Assembly: GCF_007990265.1 (NCBI RefSeq)
Contig: NZ_BJWH01000009.1
Coordinates: 62,001-126,000, forward strand
DNA length: 64,000 nucleotides
Source: Cellulomonas terrae
GTDB lineage: Bacteria > Actinomycetota > Actinomycetes > Actinomycetales > Cellulomonadaceae
Reading direction: 5' to 3'
Part shown: positions 39,692 to 47,046 of the stretch, piece by piece
How the letters are laid out: every line of letters starts with the position of its first letter
How positions within the stretch are numbered: the first letter of the stretch is position 1
Program-made: the position numbers and the translations under genes
Notes under the pieces: generated by a model
Databases searched by the model: none
What the model was told of the DNA's origin: nothing
Seen by the model: the letters and a program-made list of their open reading frames with translations, nothing else

Positions 39692-40711
39692 GTGGACGAG
39701 CTGTCGCTGCGGACCGGGTTCGAGATCGAGCTGCTGGCCCCCGCAGGATCGGACCGGCAGGTGCTGGCCGACGACCTCGCCGCGCGCCTGGGCGGTCAGG
39801 TGCGACGGTCCTTCCACACCGACTCCGAGCCGTCGGTCGTGCCGGGCGTCGGTGTCTTCCGGCACCTGTCGCCGGCGTTCGACGTGGTCGACGCCGCGGG
39901 CCGGCCCGTCGCGCGGCTCGTCGACGACATCACCATCGAGGCCGACCTGCCGCCCGGCTCCCCTCGACGGCGGGGCTGGTACCGCGTCCTGTGCGACGAC
40001 GCCCGGCTGCTGCGGCTGATCGAGCGGCACGCCGATCCCGACGCCCCGCTGGCCACGGTGCTGGACCCGATCGCCGAGCTGTTCGGGGTGCGCACCGAGC
40101 TCGTCGGCCCGGCTGCCCGGGTCGACGACCGCAGCGGTGCCACGGTCGCCGTGGCGATGCCGCTGCCGGGGGGACGCGAGCGGCCCTGCGAGATCATCAC
40201 CCCGCCCCTCGAGACCGACCACGAGGCCGCGCTCGAACGGCTGCTCGCGCCTGCGCGCGAGCTGGGCTTCACCGTCCCCGGGGAGGCCGCCGTGCACCTG
40301 CACGTCGACGGGGCACCGTTCCGCCGACCGGAGGCCTTCGCCAACGTCGTCCGGCTGTTCGGCCACTGGCGGGACCAGCTGTGGACCGCGCTGGACACCA
40401 ACCCCGCGTGCCGGCGACTCGCGCCGCTGCCCGAGGCGCTGCTGGACCTCGTCGAGAGCGACGACGACGCTGCCGCACGGGCGACCGGGCTGACCAAGTA
40501 CGCCGACGTCAACCTCACGCAGCTCGTCACCAGCAGGCCCCTGCGGGACACGCTCGAGGTGCGGATCCTGCCCGGCGCGATCGACGCGTCGAGCATCGTG
40601 CGACGGGCTGCGCTCGTCGAGGCGCTGCTCGCCCGCTGCCTCGACCCGCGGCCGCTGCCCCGCCCGCGGGAGGGCGAGACGCTCGACGACCTCCTCGGGA
40701 TCCGGCTGTGA
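39692..40711 (+). CDS. predicted amidoligase (glutamine-synthetase-fold, PF12224-like)
   Basis: 339 residues. Motifs in order as expected for the COOH-NH2 ligase/GS-like amidoligase family: an N-terminal GFEIELLAP, a central RTELVGPAARVD, a metal-binding region CEIITPPLETDHEAALERLL, HLHVDGAPFRRPEAFANVVR, LTKYADVNLTQLVTSRPL, and a late Glu/Arg segment LEVRILPGAIDASSIVRR. Such enzymes are predicted to use ATP to form amide bonds on small molecules or peptides; few are characterised. GTG start 7 nt after an AGGAG; the stop overlaps the sigma-factor start (GTGA). Neighbouring repeat proteins could be its substrates; that is a hypothesis. Confidence 0.78.
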   Translation: MDELSLRTGFEIELLAPAGSDRQVLADDLAARLGGQVRRSFHTDSEPSVVPGVGVFRHLSPAFDVVDAAGRPVARLVDDITIEADLPPGSPRRRGWYRVLCDDARLLRLIERHADPDAPLATVLDPIAELFGVRTELVGPAARVDDRSGATVAVAMPLPGGRERPCEIITPPLETDHEAALERLLAPARELGFTVPGEAAVHLHVDGAPFRRPEAFANVVRLFGHWRDQLWTALDTNPACRRLAPLPEALLDLVESDDDAAARATGLTKYADVNLTQLVTSRPLRDTLEVRILPGAIDASSIVRRAALVEALLARCLDPRPLPRPREGETLDDLLGIRL

Positions 40712-41250
40712 CCGCGGGCGTGGACAGCACACCCGTCCCGATCGTCGAGCCCGAGCTGGACGACCTGGTCCGGGTCCATCTCGCGGGGTTGCTGCGGTAC
40801 GCCACGGTCCTCACGGGCGACGGGCACACCGCTGCCGACCTGGTCCAGGAGGTGCTCCTGCGGGCGCACGTGCGCTGGCACCGGATCGCGCTGATGGCCC
40901 GGCCCGACCTGTACCTGCGGCGGATGGTCACCAACGAGCACCTCTCGTGGCGCCGCCGGTGGCACGTCCGGACGATCCGCCCGGCCGCCGACGAGGTCCT
41001 CGCCGCCCACGCCGACTCCCACGGCGACCACGCCCACGGCGTCGTCGAGGAGGACGCGATGTGGGGGCACCTCGAACGGCTGCCACCACGGCAACGGACG
41101 GTGCTGGTCCTGCGGTACTACGAGGGACTCAGCGACGCGGAGATCGCCGAGGTCCTCGGCACCTCCCCGGCCACCGTCCGGTCCCACGCCAGCCGAGCGC
41201 TGGCCACCCTGCGCGACACCGACCTCAGCACCCGAACGGAGAAGCGATGA
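40708..41250 (+). CDS. SigE-family ECF RNA polymerase sigma factor
   Basis: 180 residues. Region 2: RVHLAGLLRYATVLTGDGHT and AADLVQEVLLRAHVRW; region 2.4 near YLRRMVTNEHLSWRRRWHV. Region 4: HLERLPPRQRTVLVLRYYEG then LSDAEIAEVLGTSPATVRSH, a clear helix-turn-helix. Size and sequence fit the SigE family of short actinobacterial ECF factors. It overlaps the amidoligase stop by 4 nt and the following repeat-protein start by 4 nt. That following membrane protein is in the usual place of an anti-sigma factor. Confidence 0.93.
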   Translation: MTAGVDSTPVPIVEPELDDLVRVHLAGLLRYATVLTGDGHTAADLVQEVLLRAHVRWHRIALMARPDLYLRRMVTNEHLSWRRRWHVRTIRPAADEVLAAHADSHGDHAHGVVEEDAMWGHLERLPPRQRTVLVLRYYEGLSDAEIAEVLGTSPATVRSHASRALATLRDTDLSTRTEKR

Positions 41251-41894
41251 GCCCCCACGACGACGAGCTGGTCGCTCGGATCACCCGCGCGCTCCACTCA
41301 CGGGACGCCGACCAGCCGGACCCGGCGGTCGTCGCGGCCCGCCTCCAGCAGGCCCTCGCGCACACGCCGGAGGCGACGGTGACCACCCTCGTGCGTCGCG
41401 GCGCGAAGGTCGCGGCCGCCGGTGCGGTCATCTCCGCGCTCGCCGTCGGTGGCGCCGGCGCGGCGGCCGCCGCGAACCCGTACTCCGGTGTCGCCCGGGT
41501 GGTCGAGGAGGTCGCGCAGACGGTGGGCGTCGAGTGGTCGGCGATGCCCGACGGGTACACGCGCGAGCAGTACGAGGCGTTTTGGGACGCCGGGTACACG
41601 ATCGACGACGCGTGGGCGCTCGCGGACCTGTGGCACCTGGACATCACCGCGACGAAGGCGCAGGCCGGGCAGCTCCTCCTGGACGGGCAGGCGCCGCCCG
41701 TCGCGCCGGGTGCGACGGGCCAGGAGGAGGTGCTGGTGGACGTGGACCAGGAGCGTTACGACGCGTTCTGGGAAGCGGGCTACACCGTCGAGGACCTGGA
41801 GGCGCTCGAGGAGCTGTGGCACACCGGTCCAGCCGAGACGAAGGCGCGCGCCGGTCAGCTGATCCTCGACGGGGAACCGCTGCCGCTGGACTGA
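41247..41894 (+). CDS. membrane protein with two AFWxAGY repeats, candidate anti-sigma factor
   Basis: 215 residues. Residues 1-50 are a cytoplasmic helical segment (DDELVARITRALHSRDADQP; no zinc-binding HxxxCxxC). One hydrophobic helix (~54-77, VAAAGAVISALAVGGAGAAA) is followed by an outside portion with two repeats: EQYEAFWDAGYTIDDAWALA...TKAQAGQLLLDGQ and ERYDAFWEAGYTVEDLEALE...TKARAGQLILDGE. The ATG overlaps the sigma-factor stop (ATGA). Position, size and one-helix topology are those of an ECF anti-sigma factor, but the domains are not of a known anti-sigma class. The module is shared with the protein at 39087-39653. Confidence 0.78.
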   Translation: MSPHDDELVARITRALHSRDADQPDPAVVAARLQQALAHTPEATVTTLVRRGAKVAAAGAVISALAVGGAGAAAAANPYSGVARVVEEVAQTVGVEWSAMPDGYTREQYEAFWDAGYTIDDAWALADLWHLDITATKAQAGQLLLDGQAPPVAPGATGQEEVLVDVDQERYDAFWEAGYTVEDLEALEELWHTGPAETKARAGQLILDGEPLPLD

Positions 41895-42295
41895 GCGACC
41901 GGGACGGGTGCGCGGCGCTCCACCAGGAGCGCCGCGACGCCCAGCACGATCGCGCCGATCTCCGAGATCGCCGACAGCCACACCGGGATGCCGACCCACC
42001 GCTCGTGCACGCCGAAGAACCCGCCGGGTGTCGTCGAGATGACGAACGCCGTCAGGGTCGCGGCGCCGAACCCGATCGCGCCCAGCAGCGGCAGCCAGTG
42101 CCGCCAGACGAGGACGAGGACGCCGAGGACGAGGCCGCCGACGCCGTTGAGCAGGAACGCCGGACCGACGACGTCGAGAGTGTTCATGCCGTTGGCCCAC
42201 AGGTCGAGGTGGACCACGGCGGAGAGCATCACGCACGCGGACAGCAGTGCGCGCAGGACGTCGGACGCGGCCTGGGTGCCGGTGTGCCAGGACAT
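41855..42295 (-). CDS. four-helix hypothetical membrane protein
   Basis: 146 residues with four hydrophobic helices (e.g. ALLSACVMLSAVVHLDLWAN, FLLNGVGGLVLGVLVLVW, IGFGAATLTAFVISTTPGG). A histidine lies in the first helix, but there is no second partner I would call a haem ligand. The start follows 2 nt after the stop of the Rieske-protein gene, so they are co-transcribed. Its 3' end overlaps the convergent repeat-protein gene by 40 bp, unusually long. Function unknown. Confidence 0.78.
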   Translation of the reverse strand: MSWHTGTQAASDVLRALLSACVMLSAVVHLDLWANGMNTLDVVGPAFLLNGVGGLVLGVLVLVWRHWLPLLGAIGFGAATLTAFVISTTPGGFFGVHERWVGIPVWLSAISEIGAIVLGVAALLVERRAPVPVAQSSGSGSPSRIS

Positions 42296-42297
42296 GA

Positions 42298-42762
42298 TCA
42301 GGCCTTCCCGGCGAGCACGGCACCGTTGCTGACGTGCACGTCGACCTCCGGCAGCGGCGACGGTGCGGGACCGGAGACGTTGGCGCCGGTCAGGTCGTAG
42401 ACCGAGCCGTGGCACGGGCACACCAGTTCGTCGCCGTCGGGAGCGACCGTGCAGCTCTGGTGCGTGCAGACCGCCGACAGGGCGACGACGGTGCCCGCCT
42501 CGGGCTGGAGCAGGATGATCGGCTTGCCGTCGGCGTCCTTCGCGGAGAGCGCGCCGCCGACCGGGATGTCGGACACCTGCGCCAGCGCGCCACCGCTCGC
42601 CGCGGCGGGGGCGTCGTCGGACGGGGTGTCCGAGCCACCGCACGCGGCCAGCACGCCCGCCGCGGCGACGCCCACGGTGACCAGACCCGCCCGGACCAGC
42701 ACCTCCCGCCGGTCCAGGCAGCCGTCGCAGGTGTGGGGGGTGCTCTGTGCTGTCACGGACAT
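42298..42762 (-). CDS. Rieske [2Fe-2S] Tat-exported lipoprotein
   Basis: 154 residues. N-terminal CDGCLDRREVLVRAGLVTVG contains the twin-arginine signal, ending in a lipobox (GVLAACG), so it is exported folded and anchored by lipid. The mature part has Rieske cluster ligands CTHQSC and CPCHGSVYDLTG in the usual C-x-H...C-x-x-H order. Such small Rieske proteins carry electrons outside the membrane; no cytochrome partner is adjacent except the four-helix membrane protein downstream. The ATG at 42762 is chosen because the Tat motif starts soon after it; the longer frame is non-coding. Confidence 0.9.
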   Translation of the reverse strand: MSVTAQSTPHTCDGCLDRREVLVRAGLVTVGVAAAGVLAACGGSDTPSDDAPAAASGGALAQVSDIPVGGALSAKDADGKPIILLQPEAGTVVALSAVCTHQSCTVAPDGDELVCPCHGSVYDLTGANVSGPAPSPLPEVDVHVSNGAVLAGKA

Positions 42763-42826
42763 CGGGACCTCCGGGTCGGACCTGGTGGGGCTGACACCTG
42801 TGTCACGGTGCCGGGCCCGTCGAGGT

Positions 42827-44614
42827 TCACCCGGGTGCGGCACCAGTTCCAGGGTGCTCCGACCCGGCACGCTCCGCGCGGTCGACCGCTGCCTCGTCGG
42901 CGACGACGGCCGTGACCCCACCGACTGCCGTGACGCCACCCGAGGCGGCGGCCGCGGCGTCGTCGTCGAACCGTCCCTGGATGCCGGACACGTTCCGCAG
43001 CGGGAGCTCGGGCAGCATGATCGTCAGGATCACGCCGAGGACCATGATGAACGCGGCCAGCAGCAGGACGGTGTCCACCGACTGCGCGAACCCGTCGAGG
43101 AACGGCTGCGCGAGCCGCGGGTCGAGGTTGTTGATGAACGACGAGTCGTCCAGCGACGGCACCGCGCCACCGCCCTGCAGCATCCCGAGCACCGGCGCGT
43201 TCGCGGGATCGCCCACGACCGCGGGGTCCGCGACCGCCGCCTGGAACTCCGGCGTCTGCGAGGCGGTCCGGAACGCGGACGCGATGTTGGACCCGACCGT
43301 CGAGAACAGCACCGACAGGAACACCGCGGTGCCCAGCGTGCCGCCCATCTGCCGGAAGAAGAGCGACGACGACGTCGCGACGCCCATGTCCCGGACCTCC
43401 ACGGCGTTCTGCACGGCCAGCACCAGCGGCTGCATCGTGAAGCCCAGACCGAGCCCGAAGAGGATCGACACCGCGAACACGTACGGCAGCGTCGTGTCGG
43501 CCTGGAGCCGGGAGAAGAGCAGCGCGCCGAGGCCCATGAGGATCGTGCCGATCACGGGGAACGCCTTGTAGCGGCCGGTCCGCGACGTCGTCTGGCCGGC
43601 GACGATCGAGCCCGTCATGATCCCCAGCGTGAACGGGATGAGCGTCAGCCCGGCCTCGGTGGGGGACTGTCCCTTGACGATCTGCAGGTAGAGGGGCAGC
43701 GTCGCCAGACCGCCGAACATGCCCAGACCGATCACGGTGTTGGCGGCTGCGCCCACGGAGAACGTGCGGTTCCGGAACAGGGAGAGCGGCAGGATCGCGT
43801 CCGCCTCGGCGCACCGCTCGGCCAGGAGGAACGCCGCGACCCCGAGCACGCCGACGGCGTAGCAGGCGATCGACCGCGGCGAGTCCCAGCCCCACAGGCG
43901 CCCCTGCTCGGCGACCACCAGCAGCGGCACCAGCGCGACGACGAGTGCGAGCGCACCCGGGTAGTCGATCCGGTGCTCGACGCGGCGCAGCGGCGGCAGG
44001 TGCAGGACGCGCGCGACGACGACGATCGCGAGGATGCCGATAGGCACGTTGATGAGGAAGACCCAGCGCCAGCCGGTGATCCCGAGGATGGTCTCCGCCC
44101 CTGCGAAGAACCCGCCGACCACGGGACCGAGCACCGACGCGGTGCCGAACACCGCGAGGAAGTAGCCCTGGTACCGGGCCCGCTCCCGGGGGGCGACGAG
44201 GTCGCCGAGGATCGTGATCGCGAGCGCCATGAGACCACCGGCGCCGAGGCCCTGGACGCCGCGGTACACCGCCAGCTGGTACATCGAGTCGGCGGTGCCG
44301 GACAGCAGCGAGCCCACCACGAAGACCGAGATCGAGATCAGGTACAGCGGCTTGCGGCCGTAGATGTCGGAGAGCTTGCCGTACAGCGGCGTCGAGATCG
44401 TCGCCGTGAGCAGGTACGCGGTGGTCACCCACGCCTGCAGGGACAGGCCGTGCAGGTCGTCGCCGATGGTCCGGATGGACGTCGCGACGATCGTCTGGTC
44501 GAGCGCGGCGAGGAACATGCCGAGCATCAGGCCGCCGAGGATCGTGAGGATCTCCCGGTGCGTCGGGGGCACGAACGTCTGCCGCTCGGGGACGGCTGTG
44601 TGCTGTGGAGGCAT
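42827..44614 (-). CDS. MFS drug transporter of the DHA2 (EmrB/QacA) family, 14 helices
   Basis: 595 residues, 14 hydrophobic helices. DHA2 motifs: LGMFLAALDQTIVATSIRTI (helix 1, motif D1), LYGKLSDIYGRKPLYLISIS (motif A), YRGVQGLGAGGLMALAITIL (motif B), and FFAGAETILGITGWRWVFLI with VLGPVVGGFFAG (motif C, typical of exporters). A non-conserved C-terminal tail of ~60 Ala/Asp-rich residues follows. Proton-driven export of lipophilic drugs or related compounds is expected. ATG 44614 chosen, since the open frame upstream lacks family character. It is divergent from the copper-locus genes; a partial inverted repeat TTGCG...CGCAA lies just upstream. Confidence 0.9.
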   Translation of the reverse strand: MPPQHTAVPERQTFVPPTHREILTILGGLMLGMFLAALDQTIVATSIRTIGDDLHGLSLQAWVTTAYLLTATISTPLYGKLSDIYGRKPLYLISISVFVVGSLLSGTADSMYQLAVYRGVQGLGAGGLMALAITILGDLVAPRERARYQGYFLAVFGTASVLGPVVGGFFAGAETILGITGWRWVFLINVPIGILAIVVVARVLHLPPLRRVEHRIDYPGALALVVALVPLLVVAEQGRLWGWDSPRSIACYAVGVLGVAAFLLAERCAEADAILPLSLFRNRTFSVGAAANTVIGLGMFGGLATLPLYLQIVKGQSPTEAGLTLIPFTLGIMTGSIVAGQTTSRTGRYKAFPVIGTILMGLGALLFSRLQADTTLPYVFAVSILFGLGLGFTMQPLVLAVQNAVEVRDMGVATSSSLFFRQMGGTLGTAVFLSVLFSTVGSNIASAFRTASQTPEFQAAVADPAVVGDPANAPVLGMLQGGGAVPSLDDSSFINNLDPRLAQPFLDGFAQSVDTVLLLAAFIMVLGVILTIMLPELPLRNVSGIQGRFDDDAAAAASGGVTAVGGVTAVVADEAAVDRAERAGSEHPGTGAAPG

Positions 44615-44770
44615 CGGACCTTCTCGACGGAAATGATTGCGCAGGACAACTGATGTGACGCAACAACCGTGCCCCCGTGATGTGTTCCCCGCCACAGGGA
44701 CGTCGACCCATCACGGATAAACGCTTCAGCGGGGCGGACGCCGCTCACCCGCCGCGGCTACGGTGTCGGG
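44615..44770. promoter_or_regulatory. divergent promoter region between MFS transporter and copper locus
   Basis: 156 bp with lower GC in its left part. TTGCG (around 44637) and CGCAA (around 44660) form an interrupted inverted repeat just upstream of the MFS start, a possible operator for a repressor. No regulator gene is adjacent. Evidence is weak. Confidence 0.3.
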
Positions 44771-45415
44771 ATGCCCACGCCTGCGTCCGGCCCCCTGCGC
44801 CTCGCGCGCGGGGCCGTCGTCGCCGTCGTGACCATCGCGCTCGCGGCCCTCGCGCACGTGCTCGCCGGTGGGTCGCTGCCGCCTTTCGTCGTCGTGGTCG
44901 CCCTGACCGCGATCGTGCTGGCCGCCGCCGTGGTGCTGACCGGCCGCCGGCTCGGGCCGGTCGGGGCCGTCGCCCTGCTCGGGGCCGGACAGCTCGCGGT
45001 GCACTCGTCGTTCAGCCTGTTCACGTCGATGGCGTGCATGCCGGGGCCGATGGACCAGGCCTCGATGTTCGGGCACCAGCACCACCCCGGCATGGTGATG
45101 CAGTCGCAGACCGCCTGCACGGCGGTCGACCCCGCGGTCGTGCAGCCGCTGCTCGGCGCCGCGCCGATGCTGGTGCTGCACGTCGTCGCGACCGTCGTCG
45201 CGGCCCTCGTGATCGTCGGCGCCGACCGCGCGCTGTGGTGGCTCGCCGCGTGGCTCCGGCCGCTCGTCGGCGGACCCGCGCCCGTCGTCGTCGTCCCCCG
45301 CCCCGCGTTGCCGACGCCGGCCGAGGTGCCCTGGTCCGGCCACGCCTGGTGGCGTGACGTCGTGCCGCTGCGCGGGCCACCCGCGTGGCAGTCGCCCACG
45401 GTCCCCCCGCGCTGA
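44771..45415 (+). CDS. hypothetical membrane protein with Met/His-rich external loop (copper locus)
   Basis: 214 residues with four to five hydrophobic helices. Between helices 3 and 4 lies a loop rich in Met, His and Cys (FTSMACMPGPMDQASMFGHQ then HHPGMVMQSQTAC), a typical extracytoplasmic copper-binding composition. It is the first gene before ycnI, copC and copD-ctaG on the same strand (70-bp gap), so a role in copper acquisition or sensing is likely. The C-terminal tail is Pro/Trp-rich and probably cytoplasmic. No named family recognised. Confidence 0.75.
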   Translation: MPTPASGPLRLARGAVVAVVTIALAALAHVLAGGSLPPFVVVVALTAIVLAAAVVLTGRRLGPVGAVALLGAGQLAVHSSFSLFTSMACMPGPMDQASMFGHQHHPGMVMQSQTACTAVDPAVVQPLLGAAPMLVLHVVATVVAALVIVGADRALWWLAAWLRPLVGGPAPVVVVPRPALPTPAEVPWSGHAWWRDVVPLRGPPAWQSPTVPPR

Positions 45416-45485
45416 TCGGTCGCGGTCGGGGACCGTGCGCGCGCGCCCGTCCTCGACCACCACCAGCACCCCAGGGACCTCACCC

Positions 45486-46205
45486 ATGCGTTCTCTCGCA
45501 CGCCTCGGCGCGACCGCCGCCGTCACCCTCGCCCTCGCCGTCATCCCCGTCTCCGCCGCCTCCGCGCACGTCCGGGTGGTCCCCGAGCAGACCGCCGCAG
45601 GAGGATGGACCGTGCTCACGTTCCGCGTCCCCAACGAGTCGGAGACGGCCGCGACCTCGCAGGTCACCGTCGACCTCCCGACGGACACGCCGCTCCTGTC
45701 CGTCTCGACCCGGCCGGTGCCCGGCTGGACCGCCACCGTCGAGACCGCCCCCCTGCCCGAACCGGTCGACTTCTATGGCACCGAGCTGACCGAGGCGCCG
45801 TCCCGCGTGGTGTGGACCGCGCAGCCGGGCGCCGAGATCGCCGACGGCCAGTTCCAGGAGTTCAAGGTGTCCGCCGGCCCCCTGCCCGACGCCGGCACCC
45901 GGCTCGTCCTGCCCGCCCACCAGACCTACACCGACGGGACGGTCGTCGACTGGGTCGACGTCGCCGAGGAGGGCGCCGAGGAGCCCGCGCACCCGGCCCC
46001 CGAGCTGACGACGACCGAGGGTGCCGACGAGCACGCGGTCGCCGACGAGGTGTCCGTCGAGGAGGTGGCCGCCGTGTCCGCGGCCCCCCCGACGACGCCC
46101 GAGCCCGACACGCTCGCCCGCGTCCTCGGGGGAGTCGGTCTGGCGCTCGGGGCAGTCGCGCTCGTCATCGCGCTGCTCGGTCGTCGCCGCCGCGGTGACG
46201 CATGA
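45486..46205 (+). CDS. ycnI: YcnI-family (DUF1775) copper-binding membrane protein
   Basis: 239 residues. Signal peptide ending ...VSAASA, so the mature protein begins with His (HVRVVPEQTAAGGWTVLTFR). An N-terminal His is the copper ligand (histidine brace) in characterised YcnI. The DUF1775 domain (~28-160) includes TFRVPNESETAATSQVTVDL and VWTAQPGAEIADGQFQEF. It ends with an acidic linker and a C-terminal helix plus RRRR tail. The stop overlaps the copC start (ATGA). Acts outside the membrane in copper handling. Confidence 0.9.
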   Translation: MRSLARLGATAAVTLALAVIPVSAASAHVRVVPEQTAAGGWTVLTFRVPNESETAATSQVTVDLPTDTPLLSVSTRPVPGWTATVETAPLPEPVDFYGTELTEAPSRVVWTAQPGAEIADGQFQEFKVSAGPLPDAGTRLVLPAHQTYTDGTVVDWVDVAEEGAEEPAHPAPELTTTEGADEHAVADEVSVEEVAAVSAAPPTTPEPDTLARVLGGVGLALGAVALVIALLGRRRRGDA

Positions 46206-46831
46206 TCAGGCGGACCGTCGCGGGCCTCGCCGGCCTCGTGCTCAGCCTCGCCGCCGTCGTCGTCGCGGCCCCCGCCGCCCAGGCGCACAACGTGCTGCAG
46301 AGCACCAGCCCCGCAGCCGGGTCCACCGTCCCGTACGTCCCCGAGATCGTCACGCTGACGTTCAACGAGCCCGTGCTGTTCGTCGGGACGCAGATCATGG
46401 TGCACACCGCCGACGACACGATGGTCAACATCGGCCCGCCGATCCTCGTCGACACCACCGTCTCGCAGGCCGTCACCGGTGAGCTCCCCGCGGGCGAGTA
46501 CACCGTCCTGTACCGGGTGACGTCCGCCGACGGGCACCCCATCGAGGACCAGTTCACCTTCACGGCCGCGGAGTCCATGACGTACGGGGCGACGACGCCG
46601 GCGGCCAGCCCGACGCCGACGACCTCCGCCGAGGTCCGGGCGAGCGAGTCGGCCGCGCCGTCCGTGGCGCCCGCACCGCCTGCCGCGGAGGGCCGCGTCT
46701 CCGGCGCGGTCCTCGTCGGGATCGTCGCCGTCCTGGTCGTCGTCGGAGCCGTCGTCGCGTGGCTGCTGCTGCGTCGACGCCCGACCGGGCCGCCGACGGA
46801 CCCGCCGTCGGGCGCACCACCGGGGTCGTGA
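46202..46831 (+). CDS. copC: CopC-domain copper resistance protein
   Basis: 209 residues. Signal peptide followed by the mature start HNVLQSTSPAAGSTVPYVPE, with the N-terminal His copper ligand. The CopC domain has VTLTFNEPVLFVGTQIMVHT and the conserved DGHP motif in VTSADGHPIEDQFTFT, whose Asp/His complete the Cu(II) site. A Ser/Ala/Pro linker and a C-terminal helix with an RR tail anchor it. It lies between ycnI and copD-ctaG. Periplasmic-side copper carrier delivering to CopD for import or cuproenzyme assembly. Confidence 0.92.
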   Translation: MIRRTVAGLAGLVLSLAAVVVAAPAAQAHNVLQSTSPAAGSTVPYVPEIVTLTFNEPVLFVGTQIMVHTADDTMVNIGPPILVDTTVSQAVTGELPAGEYTVLYRVTSADGHPIEDQFTFTAAESMTYGATTPAASPTPTTSAEVRASESAAPSVAPAPPAAEGRVSGAVLVGIVAVLVVVGAVVAWLLLRRRPTGPPTDPPSGAPPGS

Positions 46832-47046
46832 GCGGGCCGGCCGTCCGCGCCATCGGCACCGTCATCGTGAGCGGGCGCCTCGCGGCGGCCACCCGCAGGC
46901 TCGGCGCCGGGTCGGCGGGCGGACGCTCCGGTGGCGCCGTCCCGTCGCTCGTCGGGGAGGGCGTCGAGCGGCCCGCCGCGGCCGTCCGCGACGTGACCGA
47001 CGGCATGTCGGACCGGTCGCCGAACCGACCTACGCTGGTGCGATGA
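46828..47046 (+). CDS. possible small ORF coupling copC to copD-ctaG
   Basis: A 72-codon frame begins with a GTG overlapping the copC stop (GTGA) and ends with a TGA overlapping the copD ATG (ATGA). Double coupling suggests either a real small protein or a stretch kept open to couple translation. The product is Gly/Ala/Arg/Ser-rich (AVRAIGTVIVSGRLAAATRR), with no motif. GC-rich DNA opens frames by chance, so this is uncertain. Confidence 0.35.
   Translation: MSGPAVRAIGTVIVSGRLAAATRRLGAGSAGGRSGGAVPSLVGEGVERPAAAVRDVTDGMSDRSPNRPTLVR

Noticed and set aside
42753..44714. Long minus-strand frame of 653 codons overlapping the MFS transporter
   Set aside because: It is a shadow of the MFS gene in another frame; it has no membrane pattern or motif, while the accepted frame shows the complete DHA2 signature.
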